Of a DNA stretch of 28,156 nt, positions 21,437 to 28,156 are shown in pieces. Below the pieces are notes generated by a model. That model saw only the letters and a list, made by a program, of their open reading frames with translations. It made no database searches and was not told the origin of the DNA. The stretch's first letter is position 1. Each line of letters opens with the position of its first letter. This DNA is from JBBREP01 sp036501845 (GTDB taxonomy: Bacteria > Actinomycetota > Acidimicrobiia > IMCC26256 > PALSA-610). The DNA is taken from contig DASXZO010000042.1 in the NCBI GenBank assembly GCA_036501845.1, positions 1 to 28,156 on the forward strand, written 5' to 3'. The position numbers and the translations under genes were made by a program.

Positions 21437-23212
21437 TCAGCCGCCGGCGCGGAAGCGTCCGCCGCCACCACCAGCACCACCGGTGATGCCGCTGCTGCTG
21501 CCGCCGAGCAGACCGCCGCCGCCACCGTTTCCGGCAACCGCGTTGGCGATGTTCGACGTGGGTAGCGCCGCGTGCAGGTCGGCGAGCACCACCGTTTGGC
21601 CGGCCTTCAACCCCGACGTGATCTGCGTGCGGAGTGGACCGATCACACCAACCTGCACGGTCACGGTCGTGAGCTTGCCGTTGGTGAGCACCTCGACCGT
21701 GTGGCGGCCGTTGTTGTTCAACACTGTGGATGTCGGCACCGTGAGCGCCGACGACGAGGCCGAACCGATTTGGATCGCGGTGGAAGCAGTGGCGCCGTCG
21801 CGCAAGCCGGATTCGGCGCTGGCTTCGGTGAGCCCGATCACGATCGGATACGTCGCGCTGGTGCTCGAGAGGTCGGCGGTGCCGATGTACACCACCTTGC
21901 CGGGCACGCTGTTCGGGCTGCCGTCGGCCTGGATCCGCGCGGGTTCGCCGAGCTTGACGCTGGCGATGCTGTCGACGGTGACCGAGGTGGCCACCTCGTA
22001 GCCGCCCGAACCGATCACGGTGATGGTGGCGGTCGACGATCCGGCCGTCACCGACGATCCGGGCGCGATCGCTACCGCGCCGACCACGCCGCCGATGGGC
22101 GCGGCGAGCGTGGCCTGTTGCAGGTCTTCGAACGCCGCGGCGACCGCGGCGGTGTCGGCGTCGATCGTGGCCTGGTCGGCCGCGATGTCCATGGCCGTCG
22201 GCACGTGGCTGCTCGCCACGCCGTTACTGCGGGCCGCGATCGACGAGCCGCTCGCGCCGCTCGACGTGCCGGTGCGGGTCGACGTGCCGGTGCCGGCACC
22301 CGACAGCCCGGTGGAACCGCTGCCCCGGCTCGAGGTGAGCATCGATGCGAGCTTCGTTTCGTCGCGTGCCAGGGTCTGCTCGGCGCCGGCGAGGGACGTC
22401 TCGGCGGTGAGCAGCGCCTGCTGGGCGTTGATGCATTCGGTGGAGCCGGGACCGCCAGGTGTGGTGCCCGGGGTGGTCGTGGTGGTCGGCCCGGCGACGG
22501 TGGTGGTCGGACCCGCAATCGTGGTCGTGGTGGTGCCGCCGGGTGTGGTCGTGGTGGTGGGGCCGGCCACGGTGGTGGGCGGGCCGCCGCGGTGAGGTGG
22601 CGGAGTCTGGCCGCAGGCCACGAACGCACTGTTCTCGAGCCGCTGGGTCTGGCCGAGGTTCATGTCCACTTCACGCTGCGCGCCAATCAGCTGGCGTTGC
22701 GCCGCGGTGATCGCCGCGCTCGAACCGCCCGACGTGCCGGTGGTGCCGCCCGAGCGGTCGCCGCTGGTCGCGCCGCCGGTGGATGCGCTCGACGATGAAC
22801 TGGAGGACGTACTCGACGCGTTGTCCTGCGCGTCGATGTCCTTCTGCAGGTTCACCTCGGCCTGCGCGAGCGATGCGCGCTGTTCCAAGAAGGCCTGCAC
22901 GAGCGGGCCGTTCTGCAAGGTCGCGAGCGTCTGACCCGCAGTCACCGGCGTGCCGACGCTGACGTTGACGGTCTGCACCGTGCCCGACGTGGGGAACGAC
23001 ACCGCAGCTTGTGACACGGCTTCGATCGTGCCCGTGCTGTCGAGCGTCTGCGCGACCGCCGACCTCGTGACGGTGGTGGTGCGGTACGAGTGACCCGTGG
23101 ATCGCGTCATCGCGATGGCAACGCCGGCACCGAGGGCGAGGATGACCACCACTACGGCGATGGCGGCGATGGCGCGCCTGCGATTCGGGTGTCTGCGAGG
23201 CGGCACGGTCAC
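21437..23212 (-). CDS. membrane-fusion (MacA/YknX-like) adaptor protein with Thr-rich insert
   Basis: A 591-residue extracytoplasmic adaptor for the neighbouring ABC permease. A single N-terminal membrane helix (about 13-35) is followed by a first lipoyl half-motif with SGTVQTVNVSVGTPVTAGQTLATL (split: the hallmark is GTVQTVNVSVG). Then comes a helical hairpin (ASLAQAEVNLQKD), the second half-motif (ATLAAPIGGVVGAVAIAPGS) and beta domains ending VQVGVIGPLRTQITSGLKAG. The hairpin is interrupted by a Ser-rich stretch and by a Thr/Pro/Gly-rich insert at about residues 207-257. The tail is Gly-rich and ends GGRFRAGG. It starts with GTG overlapping the permease stop (GTGA) and is the last gene of a five-gene operon. 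Confidence 0.87.
   Translation of the reverse strand: MTVPPRRHPNRRRAIAAIAVVVVILALGAGVAIAMTRSTGHSYRTTTVTRSAVAQTLDSTGTIEAVSQAAVSFPTSGTVQTVNVSVGTPVTAGQTLATLQNGPLVQAFLEQRASLAQAEVNLQKDIDAQDNASSTSSSSSSSASTGGATSGDRSGGTTGTSGGSSAAITAAQRQLIGAQREVDMNLGQTQRLENSAFVACGQTPPPHRGGPPTTVAGPTTTTTPGGTTTTTIAGPTTTVAGPTTTTTPGTTPGGPGSTECINAQQALLTAETSLAGAEQTLARDETKLASMLTSSRGSGSTGLSGAGTGTSTRTGTSSGASGSSIAARSNGVASSHVPTAMDIAADQATIDADTAAVAAAFEDLQQATLAAPIGGVVGAVAIAPGSSVTAGSSTATITVIGSGGYEVATSVTVDSIASVKLGEPARIQADGSPNSVPGKVVYIGTADLSSTSATYPIVIGLTEASAESGLRDGATASTAIQIGSASSSALTVPTSTVLNNNGRHTVEVLTNGKLTTVTVQVGVIGPLRTQITSGLKAGQTVVLADLHAALPTSNIANAVAGNGGGGGLLGGSSSGITGGAGGGGGRFRAGG
22466..22590. repeat. imperfect tandem repeats encoding a Thr/Pro/Gly-rich insert
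   Basis: Two long imperfect copies of a GTGGTCGTGGTGGT-type block (about 22466-22510 and 22540-22583), with a partial copy between them, encode repeated TTTTTPG and AGPTTTVAGP units in the adaptor. The length probably varies between strains. Confidence 0.6.
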
Positions 23213-24441
23213 TCCGTCCTGAGCGCGTCGATCGGGGCGAGGCGGGCCGCGCGCACCGCGGGATACACGCCGAACACGAGTCCGATCGCGATCGAGATGA
23301 CGATTGCGCCGACGGACGCGGTCGGTGACAGAGTCACACTCGACGACACGAAGTGGGGGAGCACTTTCGTGCCGACGAAGCCGATGATGACACCGAGCAC
23401 GCCGCCGGCGAGGCCGAGTACTGACGCCTCGACGAGGAACTGCGAGCGGATCACGTTGGGGCGGGCGCCGAGCGCCTTGCGCAGGCCGATCTCACGCACA
23501 CGCTCGGTCACCGACACGAGCATGATGTTCATCACGCCGATGCCGCCCACGAGCAACGAGATCGCGGCGATGCCGCCGAGCAGCACCGTGAGCGTGTGGT
23601 CGACCGAGGTCGCGGCGGACACGATCGACTGCTGCGAAGTGATCGTGAAGTCGGCGTCGGTGGACGTGGCGATGTTGTGCAGCGCGAGCAGCTCGTTCTG
23701 CGCCTCTTGATAAGCGCCCGACAGTGACGACGGCGACGCAGCCTCGACGTAGATCGTCGACACGCTCGAGCGGGTCGTACCGCCGAACAGGCGCTGCTGC
23801 GAGACGGTCAGCGGCACGATCGCGAGGTCGTCCTGGTTCGTGGTTCCCGACGAACCGCTCGGCGCGAGCTCGCCCACCACTTGGAGCTGTACGTCGTTGA
23901 CCGTGACCGTCTGATTGAGCGGGCTGGCGTTGCCGAAGAGTTCCTGCGACGTGGTCGAGCCGAGCACCACCACTGGGTTGATCGACTTCTCGTCGGCGGC
24001 GGTGATGAACCGTCCCGCGGCGAGCTTGCGGGCGCGTACCGAGAGCCAGTCGGGCGTGGTGCCTGTGACGCTCGTGGTCCAGTTCGCCGATGTGGTGGTG
24101 AGCGACGTGGAGCTCGATGTCTGCGGCGCGACCGCGGCGATGTCGGGCGCCACTGTCTTGGACTCGAGCGCGTCGGCGTCGTTGACGCTGAGCGTCGACG
24201 CCGAACCGAACCCGCCGCGCACGCCGCCGGTGCTCGTGGAGCTGCCGGGCGTGATGATGAGCAGGTTGCTGCCGAGCGCGTTGATCTGCGAGCGCACGTC
24301 GCTCTGCGCGCCTTCACCCAAACCGACGGTGAGGATCACCGCGGCGATCCCGATCATGATCCCGAGCACCGTGAGACTCGAACGCAAGCGGTGCAACCGC
24401 ACGGCCTCGAAACCCGTGCGCAACGTCTCGATGAAGCTCAT
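23209..24441 (-). CDS. ABC transporter permease, FtsX/MacB family
   Basis: A 410-residue four-helix permease of the MacB/FtsX mechanotransmission type. Helix 1 is at about 20-42 (SSLTVLGIMIGIAAVILTVG). A large extracytoplasmic domain of about 230 residues follows (MacB-PCD; for example SDVRSQINALGSNLLIITPG and VVLGSTTSQELFGNASP). Three C-terminal helices follow, including GGIAAISLLVGGIGVMNIML and VSVTERVREIGLRKALGA, the family's coupling loop, and FGVYPAVRAARLAPIDALR at the end. The ATG overlaps the ATPase stop (ATGA), and its own stop overlaps the last adaptor gene. Such systems export peptides, toxins or lipoproteins; the substrate is unknown. Confidence 0.94.
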   Translation of the reverse strand: MSFIETLRTGFEAVRLHRLRSSLTVLGIMIGIAAVILTVGLGEGAQSDVRSQINALGSNLLIITPGSSTSTGGVRGGFGSASTLSVNDADALESKTVAPDIAAVAPQTSSSTSLTTTSANWTTSVTGTTPDWLSVRARKLAAGRFITAADEKSINPVVVLGSTTSQELFGNASPLNQTVTVNDVQLQVVGELAPSGSSGTTNQDDLAIVPLTVSQQRLFGGTTRSSVSTIYVEAASPSSLSGAYQEAQNELLALHNIATSTDADFTITSQQSIVSAATSVDHTLTVLLGGIAAISLLVGGIGVMNIMLVSVTERVREIGLRKALGARPNVIRSQFLVEASVLGLAGGVLGVIIGFVGTKVLPHFVSSSVTLSPTASVGAIVISIAIGLVFGVYPAVRAARLAPIDALRTE

Positions 24442-25160
24442 GAGTGAACGGCCTGCTCGGCGTGGTCGTTCTGCACCTTGCCGTCGCGCATCGTGACGAT
24501 GCGTTCGGCCTCGGCGGCCACGTCGCGCTCGTGCGTGATCAATACGATCGTGCGGCCCGAGTCATGGAGCTCGCCGAGCAAGCGGAGCACGTCGGTCGTG
24601 GACGCAGTGTCGAGGTTGCCGGTTGGCTCGTCGGCGAGGATCAACGCGGGTTCGGTGACGAGCGCGCGAGCAACGGCGACGCGCTGCTGCTGACCACCCG
24701 ACAACTCACCCGGCTTGTGGTCGAGACGATCGGCGAGGCCGACGCGCTCGAGCGCAGCGGCGGCGCGCCGCCGGCGTTCGGCTCGAGCAATCCCGGTGTA
24801 CACGAGCGGCAGTTCCACGTTGCGCTGCGCGCTGATCGACGAGAGCAAGTTGAACTGCTGGAACACGAAACCGATGCGCAGGTTGCGGATGTCGGCCAGC
24901 GCGTACTCGTCGAGCTGCGACACGTCGTCGCCCGCGAGCAGGTAGCGGCCCGACGTGGGCACGTCGAGGCAACCGATGATGTGCATCAGCGTCGACTTGC
25001 CCGAACCCGACGGTCCCGTGATGGCCACGAACTCGCCCGAACCGATCGTGATGTCGACGTTGTTGAGCGCGTGCACCTCGATGCTGCCGGGGCGGTACAC
25101 CTTCGACACGCCGCTCAGCTCGATGACGGTCTCCGCCGCTGCGTCAACCACGAGCGTCAA
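24438..25160 (-). CDS. ABC transporter ATPase, MacB/LolD type
   Basis: A 240-residue nucleotide-binding subunit with every key motif: Walker A GPSGSGKST (49-57), Q-loop FVFQQFNLL (98-106), signature LSGGQQQR (153-160), Walker B ALILADEP (172-179), the D-loop region GNLDTAS and the switch histidine H210 in LITH. The start at TTG 25160 keeps the 4-base overlap seen through the operon (TTGA); GTG 25151, with AGGTGG 9 bp upstream, is the alternative and changes only three residues. It belongs to the small LolD/MacB-type ATPase group that pairs with FtsX-fold permeases like the next gene. Confidence 0.94.
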   Translation of the reverse strand: MTLVVDAAAETVIELSGVSKVYRPGSIEVHALNNVDITIGSGEFVAITGPSGSGKSTLMHIIGCLDVPTSGRYLLAGDDVSQLDEYALADIRNLRIGFVFQQFNLLSSISAQRNVELPLVYTGIARAERRRRAAAALERVGLADRLDHKPGELSGGQQQRVAVARALVTEPALILADEPTGNLDTASTTDVLRLLGELHDSGRTIVLITHERDVAAEAERIVTMRDGKVQNDHAEQAVHS

Positions 25161-26608
25161 CCACCTGCGCCGGTGCGGCCGGTTCCGCCCCGGCCGAAGC
25201 CACCGAAGCCACCGAAGCCACCCGTGCCGGTGCGCCCGGTACCGCCCGTGCCGGTGCGCGTGCGGTTCCCGAACGACGGGATCGAGAGCACCACCTGCTG
25301 GCCGGATTGCAACCCGCTCGTGATCTGGATCTCGCCATTGTTCGTGAGGCCCGTGGTCACCTGCTGTTGCGCGGTTTTGTTGCCGGACGTCACCACGGTG
25401 ACGTAAGTGGCGCCGTTCTTCGTGGTGAGCGCGAGGGTCGGTACCGCCAACACGTTCTGGAGTTGGTGGTAGGTGATCTCCACTGACCCGGTCGCGCCGG
25501 CGTGGAAGCCGCTCGGGCTGCCCGACACCGTGACCGTCACCGGGAACGTGGCCACGCCCGAGCTCGACGAGGCGATCACGCCCACCGACGTCACCTTGCC
25601 CGCGGCAGCTGCGCCGAGCGCCGTTGCCGCGCCGGCCGACCCGGTTGCTCCCGCGCCACCGCCGCCGAACCCACCGAAGCCGCCTCCTCCGCCGCCACCC
25701 AAGGCTGCGGCGATACCTCCGCCGCCACCACCGAAGAAGCGGGCGAAGCCGCCACCGCCGCTGTTCGAGCTGCTCGATGACGAGGTCTCCGGCGTGACCG
25801 TGGCCGCATCGCCGGCCTTGACCTCGCCGATCGTGGTGGTGTCGAGGCCGAGCTGCACCACGTAGGAGTTGCTCACGACCGCGATCTGCGTGCTCGACGA
25901 CGAGCTGCTCGAACTGCTGGAGCTCGAAGCCGACGACGCCGCACTCGCGCCGAAGGCGCTGTTGGCTCCGCCCCCGGAACTGGCGCCGCTACTGCTCGTG
26001 CTGTTCTGGGTGCGACCCGACCCCGTGCCCGTGCCCGTGATGCTGTTGCCCGACGTTCCCGACGAGCCCAGCACCTGGCCCACCGTGAGGTCGACCGAGG
26101 CGACGGTGCCGGTGATCGGCGAGGTGAGCGAGGTGTCGTTCATGTTCTGCGCCGCGGTCACCAGGCTCGAGTAGGCCGACGCGATGTCAGCGTTGTCGAG
26201 ATCGATCTGGGCCGTCGTGGTGGAACTCGAGTCCTGGTCGGTGGAGAGCTGCGACTGGGCCGAGGCCAGGGTCGCCTGGGCCTGGGCGAGTGAGCTGGCA
26301 AGCGACGGGGCCGAGATGGTGGCCAGCACCTGGCCTTTCTTCACCGTCTGACCCGCCTTCACGTTCACCGTCTGCACGGTGCCGGACGTGGCGAACGAGA
26401 GATTCTCGGTGTCGCTCGGCTGGATCGTGCCCGACGTGGAGATCGTCTGGCTCATGGTGGTGGGCTGCACGGTGACGAGCTGGGTCGTGGCCGCCGACGT
26501 GGTGGTCGAAGCGCTGCTGCTCTTGTGCCAGCCGAAGTACACGGCCACGCCGCCGACAGCCAGCACAACGACCACGACAAGCGCGGTCTGCATCACCTTG
26601 CGGGACAT
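25157..26608 (-). CDS. membrane-fusion (MacA/YknX-like) adaptor protein, first copy, Gly-rich
   Basis: A 483-residue adaptor beginning at ATG 26608, one base after the upstream stop. An N-terminal membrane helix (TALVVVVVLAVGGVAVYFGW, about 8-27) is followed by a first lipoyl half-motif (SGTVQTVNVKAGQTVKKGQV), a short helical hairpin (AQAQATLASAQSQLSTDQ) and the second half-motif (SLTSPITGTVASVDLTVGQ). Poly-Ser and poly-Gly segments then break up the beta-barrel region. The last part (VLAVPTLALTTKNGATYVTV, then TSGLQSGQQVVL) is the membrane-proximal domain. The C-terminal tail is made of GGFGGFG and TGRTG repeats. It precedes the ATPase gene, so this operon codes for two different adaptors. 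Confidence 0.87.
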   Translation of the reverse strand: MSRKVMQTALVVVVVLAVGGVAVYFGWHKSSSASTTTSAATTQLVTVQPTTMSQTISTSGTIQPSDTENLSFATSGTVQTVNVKAGQTVKKGQVLATISAPSLASSLAQAQATLASAQSQLSTDQDSSSTTTAQIDLDNADIASAYSSLVTAAQNMNDTSLTSPITGTVASVDLTVGQVLGSSGTSGNSITGTGTGSGRTQNSTSSSGASSGGGANSAFGASAASSASSSSSSSSSSSSTQIAVVSNSYVVQLGLDTTTIGEVKAGDAATVTPETSSSSSSNSGGGGFARFFGGGGGGIAAALGGGGGGGFGGFGGGGAGATGSAGAATALGAAAAGKVTSVGVIASSSSGVATFPVTVTVSGSPSGFHAGATGSVEITYHQLQNVLAVPTLALTTKNGATYVTVVTSGNKTAQQQVTTGLTNNGEIQITSGLQSGQQVVLSIPSFGNRTRTGTGGTGRTGTGGFGGFGGFGRGGTGRTGAGG

Positions 26609-26609
26609 C

Positions 26610-27578
26610 TCAGGACCCTGCCTGGCCGCTCGCCGCACCGCCGTTGCCACGGCCGCGGAAGCCACCACCGAACCCACCGCCGAAGCCGCCGGCGCCGTTG
26701 CCGACGCGCACGTCAGTGGCGGTCACGGTGGCGCCCGACTTCGTGCCGGTGACAGTGACGGAGTCGCCGACCTTGAGGTCGGAGAAGCTGCCCGACTCGG
26801 TCTTGGCGATCTTGGCGCCCGAGCCCACGGTGACCGTCGACGTGCCGTTCGCGGTGGTGACCACGATGGTGTTGGCGCTCACGCTCTGCACGGTGCCGAA
26901 GGCGAACGATTGGCCGTTGGCGGTGGCGCCACCCGGCGCGCCGCCACCGAAGCCGCCACCCGGGGGTGTGGAGCCGTTGCCGTTCCCGGCGGTGCCGCGC
27001 CGGCCGCCGCCGAAGCCGTTCGCACCGTTGGCGCTCGCCGTGCCCATATCGGTGATCGACGTCGCGGTGATGCCGTTCGTGCCCTGCGCGCCGGTGGCGA
27101 TCACCCTGTCACCCTTGGCGATCGCCGAGAGTGCGACGGTCTTGGTCACCGTGTAGCGCGTCGAGCTCGACGTCTTCACCGTGACGGCCGGACCGGGCGT
27201 GGTCGACGGCGTCGATCCTTGGCCGCCGCTGCCGAGCCCGGAGATCGTCACGCTCTGCACCGTGAAGTTCGGCGACGCGATGGCCGTAATCTTGCCGGCC
27301 GTGCCCCGGTTGGCGAAGTTGCCGAAGCCGCGACCGTTGCCGGTGCCGTTGTTCGATCCGGTGGCGGCCGACGTCGGCGGCAACGTGTTCGAGGCGCTGG
27401 CCTTCTTGCTGCCCGACAGAGCTCGGGCGCCGAAGAACCCGGCCAGCGCGACCACCACGATGGCGCCGATTGCGAGCCAGACCTTGGTCTTGTTGGAACC
27501 CGAGGTGGAGCCAGTCCCGGGCTGGAGGGGGGCTTCGGGCGCGCCCGAAGGCGCGGGTGTCTCAGGCGTATCGCTCAT
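26610..27578 (-). CDS. membrane-anchored DUF5666-like protein heading the export operon
   Basis: A 322-residue protein. The cytoplasmic N-terminus is Pro/Gly-rich, and a single membrane helix follows at about 44-65 (VWLAIGAIVVVALAGFFGAR). The outside part contains two copies of a small beta domain of the DUF5666 type: GKITAIASPNFTVQSVTIS with IAKGDRVIATGAQG, and FGTVQSVSANTIVVTTANGT with LKVGDSVTVTGTKSG. These are joined by a GGFGGG-rich linker, and a Gly/Arg-rich tail ends the protein. The start at ATG 27578 has no ribosome site, so the message may be leaderless. The two beta domains resemble OB-like folds that may bind the adaptors or the exported substrate. It is first in the operon, one base upstream of the adaptor gene. 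Confidence 0.8.
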   Translation of the reverse strand: MSDTPETPAPSGAPEAPLQPGTGSTSGSNKTKVWLAIGAIVVVALAGFFGARALSGSKKASASNTLPPTSAATGSNNGTGNGRGFGNFANRGTAGKITAIASPNFTVQSVTISGLGSGGQGSTPSTTPGPAVTVKTSSSTRYTVTKTVALSAIAKGDRVIATGAQGTNGITATSITDMGTASANGANGFGGGRRGTAGNGNGSTPPGGGFGGGAPGGATANGQSFAFGTVQSVSANTIVVTTANGTSTVTVGSGAKIAKTESGSFSDLKVGDSVTVTGTKSGATVTATDVRVGNGAGGFGGGFGGGFRGRGNGGAASGQAGS

Positions 27579-27729
27579 AGCGAGCAATACAAGCCGCCGA
27601 CCGGGTGCCACGGCTGCAACTAGGCGAAGAAAGCGCTGAAATCGTGGTCGCTTCCTGTGAACGGACCGCCTCCGCCCTCAGGAATCGAGGCCGGTGCCGT
27701 CTCGGAGGCGCGCGGGCCATCATGGGCCG

Positions 27730-28156
27730 ATGACCGCGCCATCCGCGCCAGGCATCTCGTCACCGTTCGTGGGGCGAGACGCCGAACTCGCAGCGATCGC
27801 GAGTTGCGCCGACGCCGCGCGCATGGAGCGGGCCTCGATCGTGTGGATCGAGGCCGACGCGGGCGAGGGCAAGACCGCGCTGGCGCGCGCCGCAGTCGCG
27901 CGGCTCGCCCCCGACTTCACCGTCCATACGGCCGCGGCCGACGAGTTCGGGGGCGACGCGTCGCTCTATGTGGCCCAGCAGCTCGCGCCGGTCACGAGCT
28001 CGCACGGGTTCTCGGCCGGCCTCGAGTTGCTCGATGCCGTCGCCGGATGGGAGTCGGCAGGTCCGGTGGCGATCGTGGTGGAAGACCTGCACTGGGCCGA
28101 CGCCCTCTCGCGCCAGGCGTTGCTCACGGCCGCGCGGCGCCTTGCCGACGAACCCG
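27730..28156 (+). CDS. AAA-ATPase regulator of the large LuxR (LAL/MalT-like) type, 5' part only
   Basis: The frame is open from ATG 27730 to the window end (142 codons), so the gene is cut off. It begins with the typical SSPFVGRDAELAAI opening. The Walker A motif is EADAGEGKTALARA (about residues 42-55) and the Walker B region is VAIVVEDLHWAD (about 113-124). The DLHWAD form is characteristic of the N-terminal ATPase of large LuxR-family regulators and of guanylate-cyclase-fused homologues. The DNA-binding end lies outside the window, so the exact class cannot be confirmed. The start has no good ribosome site; a CATCAT box 7 bp upstream could give a leaderless message. It is divergent from the export operon and could regulate it, which is speculative. 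Confidence 0.8.
   Translation, partial: MTAPSAPGISSPFVGRDAELAAIASCADAARMERASIVWIEADAGEGKTALARAAVARLAPDFTVHTAAADEFGGDASLYVAQQLAPVTSSHGFSAGLELLDAVAGWESAGPVAIVVEDLHWADALSRQALLTAARRLADEP

Noticed and set aside
21572..22798. Long plus-strand open frame opposite the second adaptor gene
   Set aside because: The Gly/Arg/Ala-rich translation without motifs is a shadow of the repeat-rich adaptor gene on the minus strand.
25590..25780. GC-rich simple repeats as a regulatory or mobile element
   Set aside because: They are codons for poly-Gly and GGFGG segments in the adaptor protein.

Overview
The window is high-GC DNA from what is most likely an actinobacterium. Supporting signs are the GC-rich third positions, frequent GTG starts, an F420-type nitroreductase fold, leaderless-looking promoters, a YknX/MacA-type export operon, and an FDH/NrfD cluster of actinobacterial type. 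The Thr-Pro-rich low-complexity linkers resemble those common in Acidimicrobiia, so that class is my best guess, but this is inference. No rRNA, tRNA, CRISPR array, insertion sequence or phage gene was seen.

Layout. (1) 1-2868: a TetR-type repressor (minus strand, 3' end cut by the window edge) faces a small operon of an F420-dependent nitroreductase-like protein, a phytanoyl-CoA dioxygenase-like protein and a DUF1269-like protein. Two palindromes of the same sequence lie between them. (2) 2955-6893: a lipoprotein, a strong hairpin terminator shared with a convergent DHA2-family MFS exporter, and a cyclopropane-fatty-acid-synthase-like methyltransferase. (3) 6977-10236: a palindromic operator/promoter driving a secreted GH78 (alpha-L-rhamnosidase-like) lipoprotein, then a DUF1360 protein. 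(4) 10241-16957: a hemerythrin gene, and a tightly packed minus-strand operon made of a second hemerythrin-domain protein, the formate dehydrogenase catalytic subunit, a four-cluster ferredoxin-like beta subunit, an NrfD-type membrane subunit and a 31-residue single-helix membrane protein. (5) 17087-21246: universal stress protein, zinc alcohol dehydrogenase, a broken HTH gene, an unassigned helical protein, an FMN reductase and a frameshifted GNAT acetyltransferase. (6) 21437-27578: a five-gene minus-strand export operon (DUF5666-like protein, adaptor, ABC ATPase, FtsX/MacB permease, second adaptor). (7) 27730 to the end: the start of an AAA-ATPase regulator of the large LuxR type.

The main discovery is that the formate dehydrogenase catalytic gene is one continuous 1082-codon frame interrupted by a single in-frame TGA at 15597-15595. 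The TGA sits exactly at the active-site Sec/Cys position of the FdhA family. A perfect 6-bp hairpin with an AGUUU loop begins 12 nt downstream, as expected for a bacterial SECIS element. This is a selenocysteine enzyme that automatic gene calling would split into two fragments. The enzyme lacks a Tat signal, so it probably oxidises formate (or reduces CO2) on the cytoplasmic face, passing electrons through the beta subunit to the NrfD quinone-interacting subunit. Hemerythrin proteins on both sides of the operon suggest oxygen or redox protection of this oxygen-sensitive enzyme.
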